Shown: positions 1 through 6,573, counted from the stretch's first letter. The stretch is DNA of 6,939 nucleotides from an uncultured Corynebacterium sp. (GCF_937999985.1 NZ_CALLDG010000053.1:1-6939); one strand, 5' to 3'. Program-made: numbers and translations. Notes: a model not told the origin generated them from the letters alone.

Positions 1-26
1 ACGAAGTCCAATCTACGCGAGATCAC
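1..26 (-). CDS. hemQ: Possible 5' end of heme synthase HemQ/ChdC (partial, runs off left edge)
   Basis: An open minus-strand frame begins at a GTG at 26-24 and reads (V/M)-I-S-R-R-L-D-F before the window ends. Only eight complete codons are visible. The R-L-D-F piece resembles the usual HemQ N-terminus (recalled as M-A-R-L-D-Y in mycobacteria), and hemQ is the expected gene downstream of hemY in this group. HemQ (coproheme decarboxylase) converts coproheme to heme b, the last step of the coproporphyrin-dependent pathway. The frame is closed just upstream by a TAG at 41-39, so the start must be at this GTG, at the TTG at 11-9, or left of the window. There is no clear Shine-Dalgarno sequence in front of either visible start. 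The gap to the hemY stop is 28 bases, consistent with one operon. The identification rests mostly on context and is tentative. Confidence 0.42.
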
Positions 27-54
27 ACTGCTGAGGAGCTAGGCGTGGGGTGGA

Positions 55-1500
55 TCACGCCATCTCGCGGATGATCTCCCGCGCGGCCTCCACTCCCGAG
101 GCGGCAGTTGCAGGCACGCCCACACCGTTGAGCATCGAACCGGCCAGCGCTAGCCCGCGAATGCCCAACACCTCGTCGTATACCTCGGACATTGCATCCA
201 TGTAGCCCACGCCATAGCGCGGCAGGCCGCCCCACCAGCGCTGCACGAAGTACTCCTCCGGGGTCTTCCGCTCGCCGGTGATACGCTCCAGGTCCTCTAC
301 CGCGAAGCTCAACAGGGCACGGTTATCTACATCCAGGTGCCACGGGTTGCCAAAGCTGCCGAAGCTAGCCCGCACAAAAGCGCCCCCGCGCTCGGCCAGG
401 TGCGGCCATTTACGAGACGAGAACGTGAAGGCCTTCGCCTCCGTGGGGGCGTCACTACCCAAAAGAACGCCCGAACGCTCCGGGATGCCGTGCGCGGAAG
501 CCATGCGCATGCCAACGACTACGCTGCTGGCGAGGTCGATCTCACCCAGCACGTCCGCGGCAGTGGGAGCCATGTACTGGAGGATGGCCGACGCGGTGGG
601 CGCCGGGGTGGCGACGATGACGGCATCGAACTCGCCGATCGGGTCGATGTAGTAGCCACCTCGAGTGCGGCCGATGGATTCCACTGCGGTATTGCGCAGG
701 AGCTCCGGATTTGCGTGGCGCACCAGCGCGTCTACCAGGCTGGCGTAACCCCCGCGCAGGCTGCGGAAGACGGGCTTGGGCTTCTCGCCCTCCTGGGGTG
801 CGGGGCGCTGGGAAAGAAGATGCTCGACTGCATCCACCAGGAAGAACGGCTGGCCCTCCGTGCCGCGACGGTCCAGCTCCGCTGCCAGCTGTGGAAGGGT
901 AGCGCGCACTCCCAGGTCAAAGGCATTGCAGGAGTACACCCCACCCAGCAGTGGGGAGACCAAACGATCGACCACAATGCGACCCAGGCGGGCTTCCACC
1001 AACTGTCCGACGGGCGTGTCCTGCCCCGGCGTCCAGGTCATCGGCTGGCCGTTACGCTCGGCGTCGATGCGCGCAGCACCGTCCAGCCCCACGACCTCGG
1101 CAACGTCGGCACCGCGGGACGGGATGCCCATCAACGTGCGCCGCGGAATATCCACCAGCGCGCCGTCCACATAGAAACCGCTCGGCAGGCCAGAGGGCAC
1201 GCACAGCTGATCCCCCAGCCCAACGGATTCAACCAGTTCAGTGAAGTCCTGGCGGAAGCCCATGTAGGCCTCCGCTCCCATGTCCACTGGACCGTTGGCG
1301 TAGTTCACGGTCTTGAGCTTTCCGCCCAGGCGGTCGTAGGCCTCGGTCAGCAGGATGCGGGCGTTCGGCCCCAGCTGGCGACGCAGCTCCCAGGCCGCGG
1401 CCAGACCCGCGATGCCGCCGCCGATCACGGCGACGCGCAGCCCCTCCAGACCGGACGTGTCTAGCTTCTCGAAGTGACAGGAAAACTGGTTGGCCTTCAT
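55..1500 (-). CDS. hemY: Coproporphyrinogen III oxidase (HemY/CgoX; protoporphyrinogen oxidase family)
   Basis: This is an FAD-dependent amine-oxidase-fold enzyme of 481 residues, close to the family's usual length. Seen in the protein: the N-terminal dinucleotide-binding glycines GGGIAGLAAAWEL at residues 27-39, the ribose-binding acid E53 followed by RLGGKL (57-62), an SSRKW motif in the second half, and the C-terminal FAD-contact segment from GLALAGS (449-455) through NGVGVPA to about 473. In Gram-positive bacteria this family (CgoX) oxidises coproporphyrinogen III to coproporphyrin III rather than acting on protoporphyrinogen; that assignment is family knowledge, not read from the sequence. 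It is a cytosolic or membrane-associated enzyme with no signal peptide visible. The ATG start overlaps the hemE stop (ATGA, 1500-1497) and has an excellent ribosome binding site 10 bases upstream, so the roughly 20 residues before the Rossmann strand look real even though the recalled mycobacterial homologue is shorter there. Confidence 0.95.
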   Translation of the reverse strand: MKANQFSCHFEKLDTSGLEGLRVAVIGGGIAGLAAAWELRRQLGPNARILLTEAYDRLGGKLKTVNYANGPVDMGAEAYMGFRQDFTELVESVGLGDQLCVPSGLPSGFYVDGALVDIPRRTLMGIPSRGADVAEVVGLDGAARIDAERNGQPMTWTPGQDTPVGQLVEARLGRIVVDRLVSPLLGGVYSCNAFDLGVRATLPQLAAELDRRGTEGQPFFLVDAVEHLLSQRPAPQEGEKPKPVFRSLRGGYASLVDALVRHANPELLRNTAVESIGRTRGGYYIDPIGEFDAVIVATPAPTASAILQYMAPTAADVLGEIDLASSVVVGMRMASAHGIPERSGVLLGSDAPTEAKAFTFSSRKWPHLAERGGAFVRASFGSFGNPWHLDVDNRALLSFAVEDLERITGERKTPEEYFVQRWWGGLPRYGVGYMDAMSEVYDEVLGIRGLALAGSMLNGVGVPATAASGVEAAREIIREMA

Positions 1501-2654
1501 CGCTTGTGAACCTCCTCGAAGGCGCGGGTGATGGCATCGGGATCAGTGTTCGGCAAAACGCCGTGGCCCAGGTTGAAGATGTGTCCGCGGGCCTGGCCGC
1601 GCTCTATGGCGCGATCGGCCTCGGCACAGATGCGTCCGATCTGCGCTTCCACCACCTCCGGCCCGGCGAACAGCACGGCCGGGTCCAGGTTGCCCTGCAG
1701 CGCCTTGGCGCGGGCGGCCGGCTCCGCAGTCGGGTCGGCCTCCTGCAGAGCGGCGGAGACGCGGGTGGCGGCGGAATCCAGCGGCACGCGCCAATCCACG
1801 CCCACCACGTCGGGGCCAGCCAGGGCCATATCGCCCAGCAGCTCGCCGGTGCCCACTCCGAAGTGGATCATCGGCACGCCATAGGCGCGCATCGCATTGA
1901 AAATCTCAGTGGAGTACGGGCGGACGAACTCGCGGTAGTCCCGCGCGGTCAGGTAGCCGGCCCAGGAGTCAAACAGCTGCAGGGCATCCACGCCAGCTTC
2001 CGCCTGAACCTGCAGGAAGCGGATAATAGTGGGCGTCAATCGGCGCATCAGGGCGTGCCATACATCCGGCTGCGAGTACATCAGAGCCTTCGTGACCTCG
2101 TGGTTTTTCGAGGGACCGCCCTCGACGAGGTAGGAGGCAAGAGTAAACGGAGCACCGGCGAAACCGATGAGAACCTGATCGTCCCGCAGCCCCTCCAGCA
2201 CACCGCCGATGCCTTCGACAATGCTATCGAGCTGACTGCTCTCCACGATCGGCAGCGCAGCCACCTCGTCTGCGGTGCGCACCGGGTGCTCCACGACGGG
2301 GCCGCGGCCAGCAACGATGTCCAGACCCACGCCCGCGGCCTTCAGCGGCACCACGATGTCGGAGAACAGGATCGCCGCGTCCGCGTCGTGCCGGCGGACC
2401 GGCTGCAGGGTGATCTCCGCGAGCAGCTCCGGATTAAAGCACGATTCCAGCATTCCGTGGTCTTTACGGATCTCGCGGTACTCCGGTAGCGAGCGTCCGG
2501 CTTGGCGCATCATCCACACCGGGCGGCGACTAGGGGTTTCTCCGCGCGCTGCGGCGAGGAACGGCGCGTCCTTGTGGGCGCGACGCCGCGCTTCGGCGGC
2601 AGCGGTATCACCTTGGATGGGGCAATCAATAGGCTCACTCGTCATAGATGCCAT
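1497..2654 (-). CDS. hemE: Uroporphyrinogen III decarboxylase
   Basis: HemE removes four acetate carboxyl groups from uroporphyrinogen III to give coproporphyrinogen III, the substrate of the HemY/CgoX encoded just downstream. It is a cytosolic TIM-barrel enzyme that normally works as a dimer. Numbering from the ATG at 2654 (385 residues): signature 1, PVWMMRQAGR, at 45-54 with substrate-binding R50 and R54; the catalytic aspartate of FSD at D99; signature 2, GFAGAPFTLASYLVEGG, at 164-180 with Y175; S230 in FDSWAG; H364 in GHGV. All the expected active-site residues are present. Three in-frame starts exist: GTG at 2681, ATG at 2654 and ATG at 2645. I chose 2654 because a GAGGG at 2669-2665 sits 10 bases upstream; GTG 2681 would add nine residues of low conservation and lacks a good site. 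It is the first gene of the hemE-hemY-(hemQ) unit and is divergent from the DUF3000 gene. Confidence 0.96.
   Translation of the reverse strand: MASMTSEPIDCPIQGDTAAAEARRRAHKDAPFLAAARGETPSRRPVWMMRQAGRSLPEYREIRKDHGMLESCFNPELLAEITLQPVRRHDADAAILFSDIVVPLKAAGVGLDIVAGRGPVVEHPVRTADEVAALPIVESSQLDSIVEGIGGVLEGLRDDQVLIGFAGAPFTLASYLVEGGPSKNHEVTKALMYSQPDVWHALMRRLTPTIIRFLQVQAEAGVDALQLFDSWAGYLTARDYREFVRPYSTEIFNAMRAYGVPMIHFGVGTGELLGDMALAGPDVVGVDWRVPLDSAATRVSAALQEADPTAEPAARAKALQGNLDPAVLFAGPEVVEAQIGRICAEADRAIERGQARGHIFNLGHGVLPNTDPDAITRAFEEVHKR
1511..1517 (-). promoter_or_regulatory. Strong ribosome binding site of hemY inside the hemE 3' end
   Basis: On the minus strand GAGGAGG lies inside the last codons of hemE, 10 bases before the hemY ATG at 1500-1498. 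Together with the ATGA stop/start overlap this decides the hemY start and points to translational coupling of the two heme genes. Confidence 0.8.
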
Positions 2655-2664
2655 TATGCCAGCG

Positions 2665-2669
2665 CCCTC
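2665..2669 (-). promoter_or_regulatory. Ribosome binding site supporting the hemE ATG at 2654
   Basis: Minus-strand GAGGG ends 10 bases before the ATG at 2654. The other two candidate starts (GTG 2681, ATG 2645) lack a well-spaced purine-rich site, so this favours the 385-residue form. Confidence 0.5.
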
Positions 2670-2692
2670 GGCGCGCCTCACAAACGCGACAA

Positions 2693-2698
2693 ACCTTA
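2693..2698 (-). promoter_or_regulatory. Candidate -10 element of the hemE-hemY operon promoter
   Basis: Minus-strand TAAGGT (TANNNT type) lies in the AT-rich strip between hemE and the divergent gene. Transcription starting about 7 bases on (near 2686) would give a leader of about 30 bases to the ATG at 2654, containing the GAGGG site. No good -35 hexamer is visible. The call is made by eye. Confidence 0.35.
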
Positions 2699-2703
2699 AA
2701 GGC

Positions 2704-2709
2704 TAGGTT
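2704..2709 (+). promoter_or_regulatory. Candidate -10 element of the DUF3000 gene (leaderless arrangement)
   Basis: TAGGTT is followed by 8 bases and then the GTG start codon at 2718, so transcription would begin at or within about two bases of the start codon. There is no Shine-Dalgarno sequence with proper spacing (only an AGG four bases from the start). Leaderless mRNAs of this type are common in corynebacteria and mycobacteria. The box lies in the loop of a short inverted repeat, AAGGC (2699-2703) and GCCTT (2713-2717). Confidence 0.45.
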
Positions 2710-2717
2710 TAGGCCTT

Positions 2718-3341
2718 GTGAGCCAAGAGACTGAGATCCCAGAGTACTTCCACGAAGCGGTGCGCTCCATGTCGGAAGCACAAGTGCGTCGCGGCATCAG
2801 CGTCGGAGACATCCGACCGCCCCGCAACCTCGCACCCCTCAGCCACGCCATCGGCCTCGAGGTGCTACCCGCCGACGAGGACAGCGACGACAGCACCGGA
2901 ACCCCCGCCGGCGATGCCTTCGGCCGCCTGATCCTGCTCCACGACCCGCAGGGTGAAGAGCAATGGAAGGGCAAGCGCATGCGTATGGTCGCCTACATCC
3001 AGGCGGACATGGACGCCGCCGTGGCCTCCGACCCGCTGCTGCCGGACGTGGCATGGGACTGGCTCAAGGAGCAGCTGGATTCCCCGAGTTGTGAATACAC
3101 CGACCTCGGCGGCACGGTGACTTCTACTGCTTCTGTCCGCTACGGAGAAATCGGCGGCCCGCCGCGCGCCTTCCAACTGGAGATGCGCGCCTCCTGGACC
3201 GCCACCGGTTCCGACCTCACCGGCCACGTCCAGGCCTTCGCGGAGGTGCTGGCCAACGTCGCCGGCCTGCCGCCCGAGGGCGTGACCAGCCTGGCTTTCG
3301 GCGCTCGGCCCGCGGGCACCGCAGCCGCAAACGACTCCTAG
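2718..3341 (+). CDS. DUF3000 family protein, function unknown
   Basis: A 207-residue protein recognised as an actinobacterial DUF3000 member by its overall pattern (counterpart of M. tuberculosis Rv2680, from memory) and by lying directly before an RNase D-like gene. Visible features: an N-terminal segment RRGISVGDIRPPRNLAPLSHAIGLEV (24-49, listed by position for reference to its RPPRxLAPLSHA core), an acidic and probably flexible stretch at 51-66 with the run DEDSDD, then a conserved-looking core that includes RMVAYIQADMD (89-99), a DPLLPDVAWDWL segment and GGTVTSTASVRYG, and a C-terminal region with the phrase LPPEGV. There is no signal peptide, membrane segment or recognisable catalytic motif, so it is probably cytosolic. 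It starts with GTG at 2718 without a Shine-Dalgarno sequence and is probably leaderless. The 71-base gap to rnd on the same strand suggests related expression but not tight coupling. I do not assign a function. Confidence 0.9.
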   Translation: MSQETEIPEYFHEAVRSMSEAQVRRGISVGDIRPPRNLAPLSHAIGLEVLPADEDSDDSTGTPAGDAFGRLILLHDPQGEEQWKGKRMRMVAYIQADMDAAVASDPLLPDVAWDWLKEQLDSPSCEYTDLGGTVTSTASVRYGEIGGPPRAFQLEMRASWTATGSDLTGHVQAFAEVLANVAGLPPEGVTSLAFGARPAGTAAANDS

Positions 3342-3358
3342 TAAAACGACTTCTAGTA
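3329..3358 (+). repeat. 15-bp tandem duplication across the DUF3000 stop codon
   Basis: AAACGACTCCTAGTA (3329-3343) is followed immediately by AAACGACTTCTAGTA (3344-3358), 14 of 15 bases identical. The unit length keeps frame, so the stop is duplicated: the frame reads N-D-S-TAG-TAA-N-D-F-TAG. The near identity suggests a recent slippage duplication that left backup stop codons after the gene. Confidence 0.85.
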
Positions 3359-3367
3359 TCGGCGAGA

Positions 3368-3396
3368 GGCTCCGGGACGAGCCAGCCGGCGGGCTG
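3368..3396 (+). other. Two adjacent short hairpins between DUF3000 and rnd
   Basis: GGCTC (3368-3372) can pair with GAGCC (3379-3383) over a 6-base loop, and CAGCC (3383-3387) can pair with GGCTG (3392-3396) over a GGCG loop. They share base 3383, so only one can form in full. No T-run follows, so this is not a standard intrinsic terminator; it could stabilise or pause the 3' end of a DUF3000 transcript, or be chance in GC-rich DNA. Confidence 0.3.
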
Positions 3397-3399
3397 ACG

Positions 3400-3405
3400 T
3401 ATCGT
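3400..3405 (+). promoter_or_regulatory. Candidate -10 element of rnd (leaderless arrangement)
   Basis: TATCGT is followed by 7 bases and then the rnd GTG start at 3413, placing the expected transcription start on the start codon itself. The stretch before the GTG contains no Shine-Dalgarno sequence. A clear -35 hexamer is not visible. An internal rnd promoter would allow expression apart from the DUF3000 gene. Confidence 0.45.
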
Positions 3406-3412
3406 TATAGCC

Positions 3413-4684
3413 GTGAGTTTTGTCTCTGTCCCCGCCGCCGGCACCCCGGTTCTGCGGAATACCCCGCAGCACATCGACGCAGCCGCCCGCGCACTCGCTG
3501 CAGGCCACGGCCCCATCGCCATCGACACGGAGCGCGCCTCTGCCTACCGCTACGACGATCGCGCGTTCCTGATCCAGCTGCGTCGCCACGGCTCCGGCAC
3601 CTTCCTGATTGATCCCGAGGCCGAACCCCAAGCCACTCGCCGCATGGCCAACGTCGTGAACGAGTCCGACTGGGTGCTCCACGCCGCGCACACCGACCTT
3701 CCTTGTCTGCTGGCCTTGGGTTGGCGCCCGCGCGTGTTGCACGATACGCAGATCGCCGGGCAGATCCTCGGGGCCGAACGCATCGGCCTTTCCGGCATGC
3801 TGGAGGCCTACTTCGACATTAAGGTGCCCAAGGATAAGGGCAACGCGGACTGGTCGCGCAGGCCGCTGACCGACGCGATGCTCAACTACGCCGCCCTGGA
3901 CGTCGAATGGCTGCTAGAGCTATTGGAACACTGCCTCGATGACCTCGCCGAGACCGGCCGTACCGAGTGGTATGTCCAGGAGTGCGACCACGTGCTGGCC
4001 TCTGCCTCTCCCCTGTCCGCGAACGACTGGACGAGTCTGAAGGGCTTGAGTTCTCTGCGCGGCGCCCTGCCTCGCCGCATCGCCCACGACCTCTGGGAAT
4101 CCCGCGACACTATGGCCCGCCGCGGCGACATCTCCCCGGAGGCCATTCTGCGCAGCCGTGACCTCGTGGACATCGCCGGCCGTGCCGATCGCGACCGCGC
4201 CGGTGCGCTGCGGCAGTTGAACTCCTGCCTGCATCACTCGCGGGCGCGCATGAAACCTCGGGCTCGCAGGCACATGGCCGAGCTTCTTTCGGACGCCCTC
4301 ATGTCCGAGACCCCAGACCTCGAAACCCAACAGTTCCTGCCGCCGCGGAACCCCACGCGCGGCATCCCGGAGCACAAGGTCTGGCCGGAGGAATACCCCC
4401 GTGCGGCTGCCTACTCCGAAGCAATTCTCTCCGCGGCCGATGACGCAGCGGATCGCCTGCAGATCCGTCTGGACACGGTTGTTACTAGGAAAAACCTCCG
4501 CCAATCTGCCTGGTCCTGCTGGCAGGCCGAAGAATCAAGCGCGCTAGATGGTGCCGATGACCCGATCGCAGAGTGGGAGGAACTGCTCGGCGAAAAGTGG
4601 TCCGCCCTGGGGCTGCGACCGTGGCAGGTGGAGTTACTACTCGACGCTGTCACACCTGCCGTCGCGGCAGTCTACGCAGGTTAA
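3413..4684 (+). CDS. rnd: RNase D-like 3'-5' exonuclease with HRDC domain
   Basis: A 423-residue DEDDy-type exonuclease. Visible active-site motifs: motif I with D38 and E40 in IDTE, motif II with D95 in HAAHTDL, and motif III Y159-x3-D163 in NYAALD. These are the residues that bind two metal ions and hydrolyse RNA from the 3' end. An HRDC domain follows at about 205-280 (WTSLKGL ... RRGDISPEAILRSRDLVDIA), and the remaining C-terminal region to 423 is helical-looking, as in bacterial RNase D. The family trims tRNA and other stable RNA 3' ends; the exact substrates in actinobacteria are not deducible here. It starts with GTG and lacks a Shine-Dalgarno sequence. Its TAA (4682-4684) overlaps the end of the convergent dxs gene by 4 bases. 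The DUF3000-rnd pairing appears conserved in related genomes, from memory. Confidence 0.93.
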   Translation: MSFVSVPAAGTPVLRNTPQHIDAAARALAAGHGPIAIDTERASAYRYDDRAFLIQLRRHGSGTFLIDPEAEPQATRRMANVVNESDWVLHAAHTDLPCLLALGWRPRVLHDTQIAGQILGAERIGLSGMLEAYFDIKVPKDKGNADWSRRPLTDAMLNYAALDVEWLLELLEHCLDDLAETGRTEWYVQECDHVLASASPLSANDWTSLKGLSSLRGALPRRIAHDLWESRDTMARRGDISPEAILRSRDLVDIAGRADRDRAGALRQLNSCLHHSRARMKPRARRHMAELLSDALMSETPDLETQQFLPPRNPTRGIPEHKVWPEEYPRAAAYSEAILSAADDAADRLQIRLDTVVTRKNLRQSAWSCWQAEESSALDGADDPIAEWEELLGEKWSALGLRPWQVELLLDAVTPAVAAVYAG

Positions 4685-6573
4685 AGCTTCTCCGCGTAAC
4701 CCACGACGGTCCGGGCGACGGTCTCCACGTCCAGGCCCAGCTCCTCGAGCACCTCGCCGCGCGAGGCATGCGCCAGGAACTCTTGCGGTACGCCCAGGTT
4801 GCGGACGGGCACGTCGATGCCCGCCTGGGACAGGTCGTAGTGCAGACGGCTACCCGCTCCGCCGTGCACGCCGTTGTCCTCGATCGTGACGATGAGGTCG
4901 AAGTCGCGGGCGAGCTCCAGCAAGCTATCCGCAGTGGGAACTACCCAGTGGGGATCCACGACGGTGGCGGAGAAGTTGGCGTCACAAAGAGCCTGCGCAG
5001 CGCCTAGCGCCTGGTCCGTAAGAGCTCCGAAAGAGACAATGAGCACGCGACCGTCGGTCGGCTCGCCGCCCTGTTCGAATAGCACGTCGTAGTCGGCCTC
5101 CTCGCGCACGGCGGGGATGTCGGCTGGGGCGTTGCCCTTCGGGAAGCGCACGACGGTCGGAGCATCGTCGATGGCCACTGCGCGGTCGAGGGCCAGCTCC
5201 AGGGTGTGGGCGTCGCGCGGGGCGGCGACGTGGATGCCGGGGACGATGCCGGTGATCGACAGGTCCCACATGCCGTTGTGGCTCGCACCGTCGGAGCCGG
5301 TGATGCCCGCGCGGTCGAGGACGATGGTAACGCCCAGCTTCAGTAGAGCGACGTCCATCAAAAGCTGGTCGAATGCGCGGTTGAGGAACGTTGAGTATAC
5401 GGCCACCACCGGATGCAGGCCACCGAGAGCCAGGCCGGCGGCGGAGGTCACCGCGTGCTGCTCTGCGATGCCGACGTCGTAGGTGCGGCTGGGGTGCACC
5501 TTCGCGAAGTCTGCCAGGCCGGTCGGGCCAGCCATGGCGGCGGTGATGGCGACGATGTCCTCGCGCTCGTTGGCAATGTCGATCAGGTGGTTGGAGAACA
5601 CCTTGGTCCAGCTGATCGCGCCCTCGGTCTTCTTCGCCATCGACTCACCGGTGATCGGGTCGATCACGCCGGTGGAGTGCATCTGGTCGGCCTCGTCCTG
5701 CTCGGCAGGATCGAATCCCTTCCCCTTCTGTGTGACCGTGTGGACGATCACGGGACCGCCGTAGTCCTTGGCATAACGCAGAGCGTTTTCGACCTGTTGG
5801 AGGTCGTGGCCATCGACGGGGCCGATGTACTTCAGGCCCAGCTCCGGGAACATCTCGTGAGGAATTACGGTGTGCTTCACGCCCTCCTTGAATCCGTGAA
5901 TCACCTGGAAGGCGCGGTCGCCCACCCAGCCCATCCGGCCTAGGGCGTTCTTACCTGTATCCATCACCCGGTCGTACATCGGCTGCAGACGCAGCGCTGC
6001 CAGGTTTTCGGCCAGTCCACCGATCGTGGGCGAATAGGAGCGGCCGTTGTCATTGACGACGATGACCAGGCTGCGCTTCTTCGCGGCGGCGATGTTGTTC
6101 AGCGCCTCCCACGTCATGCCGCCGGTCAGCGCGCCGTCGCCGACCAGGGCGACAACGTGGCGGTGAACCTGTCCGGTCAGCTCGAAGGCCTTGGCCAGAC
6201 CATCTGCGTAGGACAGCGAGGCGGAAGCGTGGGAGGACTCAGTCCAGTCGTGGGGAGACTCCGCCCGATCCGGATAGCCGGATAGCCCGTCCTTTTGACG
6301 CAGCGTGTCAAATAGATCCCGGCGACCAGTCAAGATCTTGTGCACGTAGGACTGGTGGCCGGTGTCGAAAATCAGCGGGTCGGAAGGCGAGTCGAATACC
6401 CGGTGCATGGCGATCGTCAGCTCGACTACGCCCAGGTTCGGTCCCAGGTGGCCGCCGGTTGCGGAGACCTTCTGGATAAGAAACTCGCGGATCTCCGCGG
6501 CCAGCTGCTCTAGCTGGTTTGTGTCCAGCCCCTTGAGGTCAGCGGGCGAAGACACCTTGTCGAGAATTCCCAT
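4681..6573 (-). CDS. dxs: 1-deoxy-D-xylulose-5-phosphate synthase
   Basis: Dxs condenses pyruvate with glyceraldehyde 3-phosphate, using thiamine diphosphate and Mg2+, to make DXP, the entry point of the MEP isoprenoid pathway. The 630-residue length is typical. Seen: an N-terminal TPP-binding domain with H42 in TGGHLGPNLG (39-48), DTGHQSY (70-76), the actinobacterial-style SGYPDRAESPHDW (98-110) and SSHASASLSYADGLAKA, and the TPP/Mg motif GDGALTGG at 145-152 ending in LNN (158-160), with the second metal ligand near N174 in VNDNGRS. The transketolase pyrimidine-binding domain carries the catalytic glutamate E371 in GIAEQHAVT. A transketolase C-terminal domain follows from about residue 500. 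No active-site residue is missing. The ATG start at 6573 has only a weak purine-rich site (GAAGAG, about 9 bases upstream). The gene converges on rnd and lies 98 bases downstream of an RNA methyltransferase gene on the same strand. Confidence 0.97.
   Translation of the reverse strand: MGILDKVSSPADLKGLDTNQLEQLAAEIREFLIQKVSATGGHLGPNLGVVELTIAMHRVFDSPSDPLIFDTGHQSYVHKILTGRRDLFDTLRQKDGLSGYPDRAESPHDWTESSHASASLSYADGLAKAFELTGQVHRHVVALVGDGALTGGMTWEALNNIAAAKKRSLVIVVNDNGRSYSPTIGGLAENLAALRLQPMYDRVMDTGKNALGRMGWVGDRAFQVIHGFKEGVKHTVIPHEMFPELGLKYIGPVDGHDLQQVENALRYAKDYGGPVIVHTVTQKGKGFDPAEQDEADQMHSTGVIDPITGESMAKKTEGAISWTKVFSNHLIDIANEREDIVAITAAMAGPTGLADFAKVHPSRTYDVGIAEQHAVTSAAGLALGGLHPVVAVYSTFLNRAFDQLLMDVALLKLGVTIVLDRAGITGSDGASHNGMWDLSITGIVPGIHVAAPRDAHTLELALDRAVAIDDAPTVVRFPKGNAPADIPAVREEADYDVLFEQGGEPTDGRVLIVSFGALTDQALGAAQALCDANFSATVVDPHWVVPTADSLLELARDFDLIVTIEDNGVHGGAGSRLHYDLSQAGIDVPVRNLGVPQEFLAHASRGEVLEELGLDVETVARTVVGYAEKL

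Noticed and set aside
337..1464. A 375-codon plus-strand open frame opposite hemY
   Set aside because: It is fully antisense to a clear HemY gene, has a low-complexity His/Arg/Ala/Gly-rich translation with no family resemblance, and is expected from codon bias in GC-rich DNA.
1506..2489. A 327-codon plus-strand open frame opposite hemE
   Set aside because: It is antisense to a fully conserved HemE, has no recognisable domain, and its composition is that of a shadow frame.
3920..4504. A 194-codon minus-strand open frame inside rnd
   Set aside because: It lies wholly opposite conserved RNase D and HRDC coding sequence and has no supporting motif or ribosome binding site.
4679..4701. Inverted repeat GGTTA / TAACC over the rnd-dxs junction, considered as a bidirectional terminator
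   Set aside because: There are only 5 pairs, three of them A-T, around a 13-base loop, and no T-tract on either side, so it is too weak to call.
5413..5943. A 176-codon plus-strand open frame opposite dxs
   Set aside because: It is antisense to conserved Dxs domains and looks like a GC-driven shadow of them.
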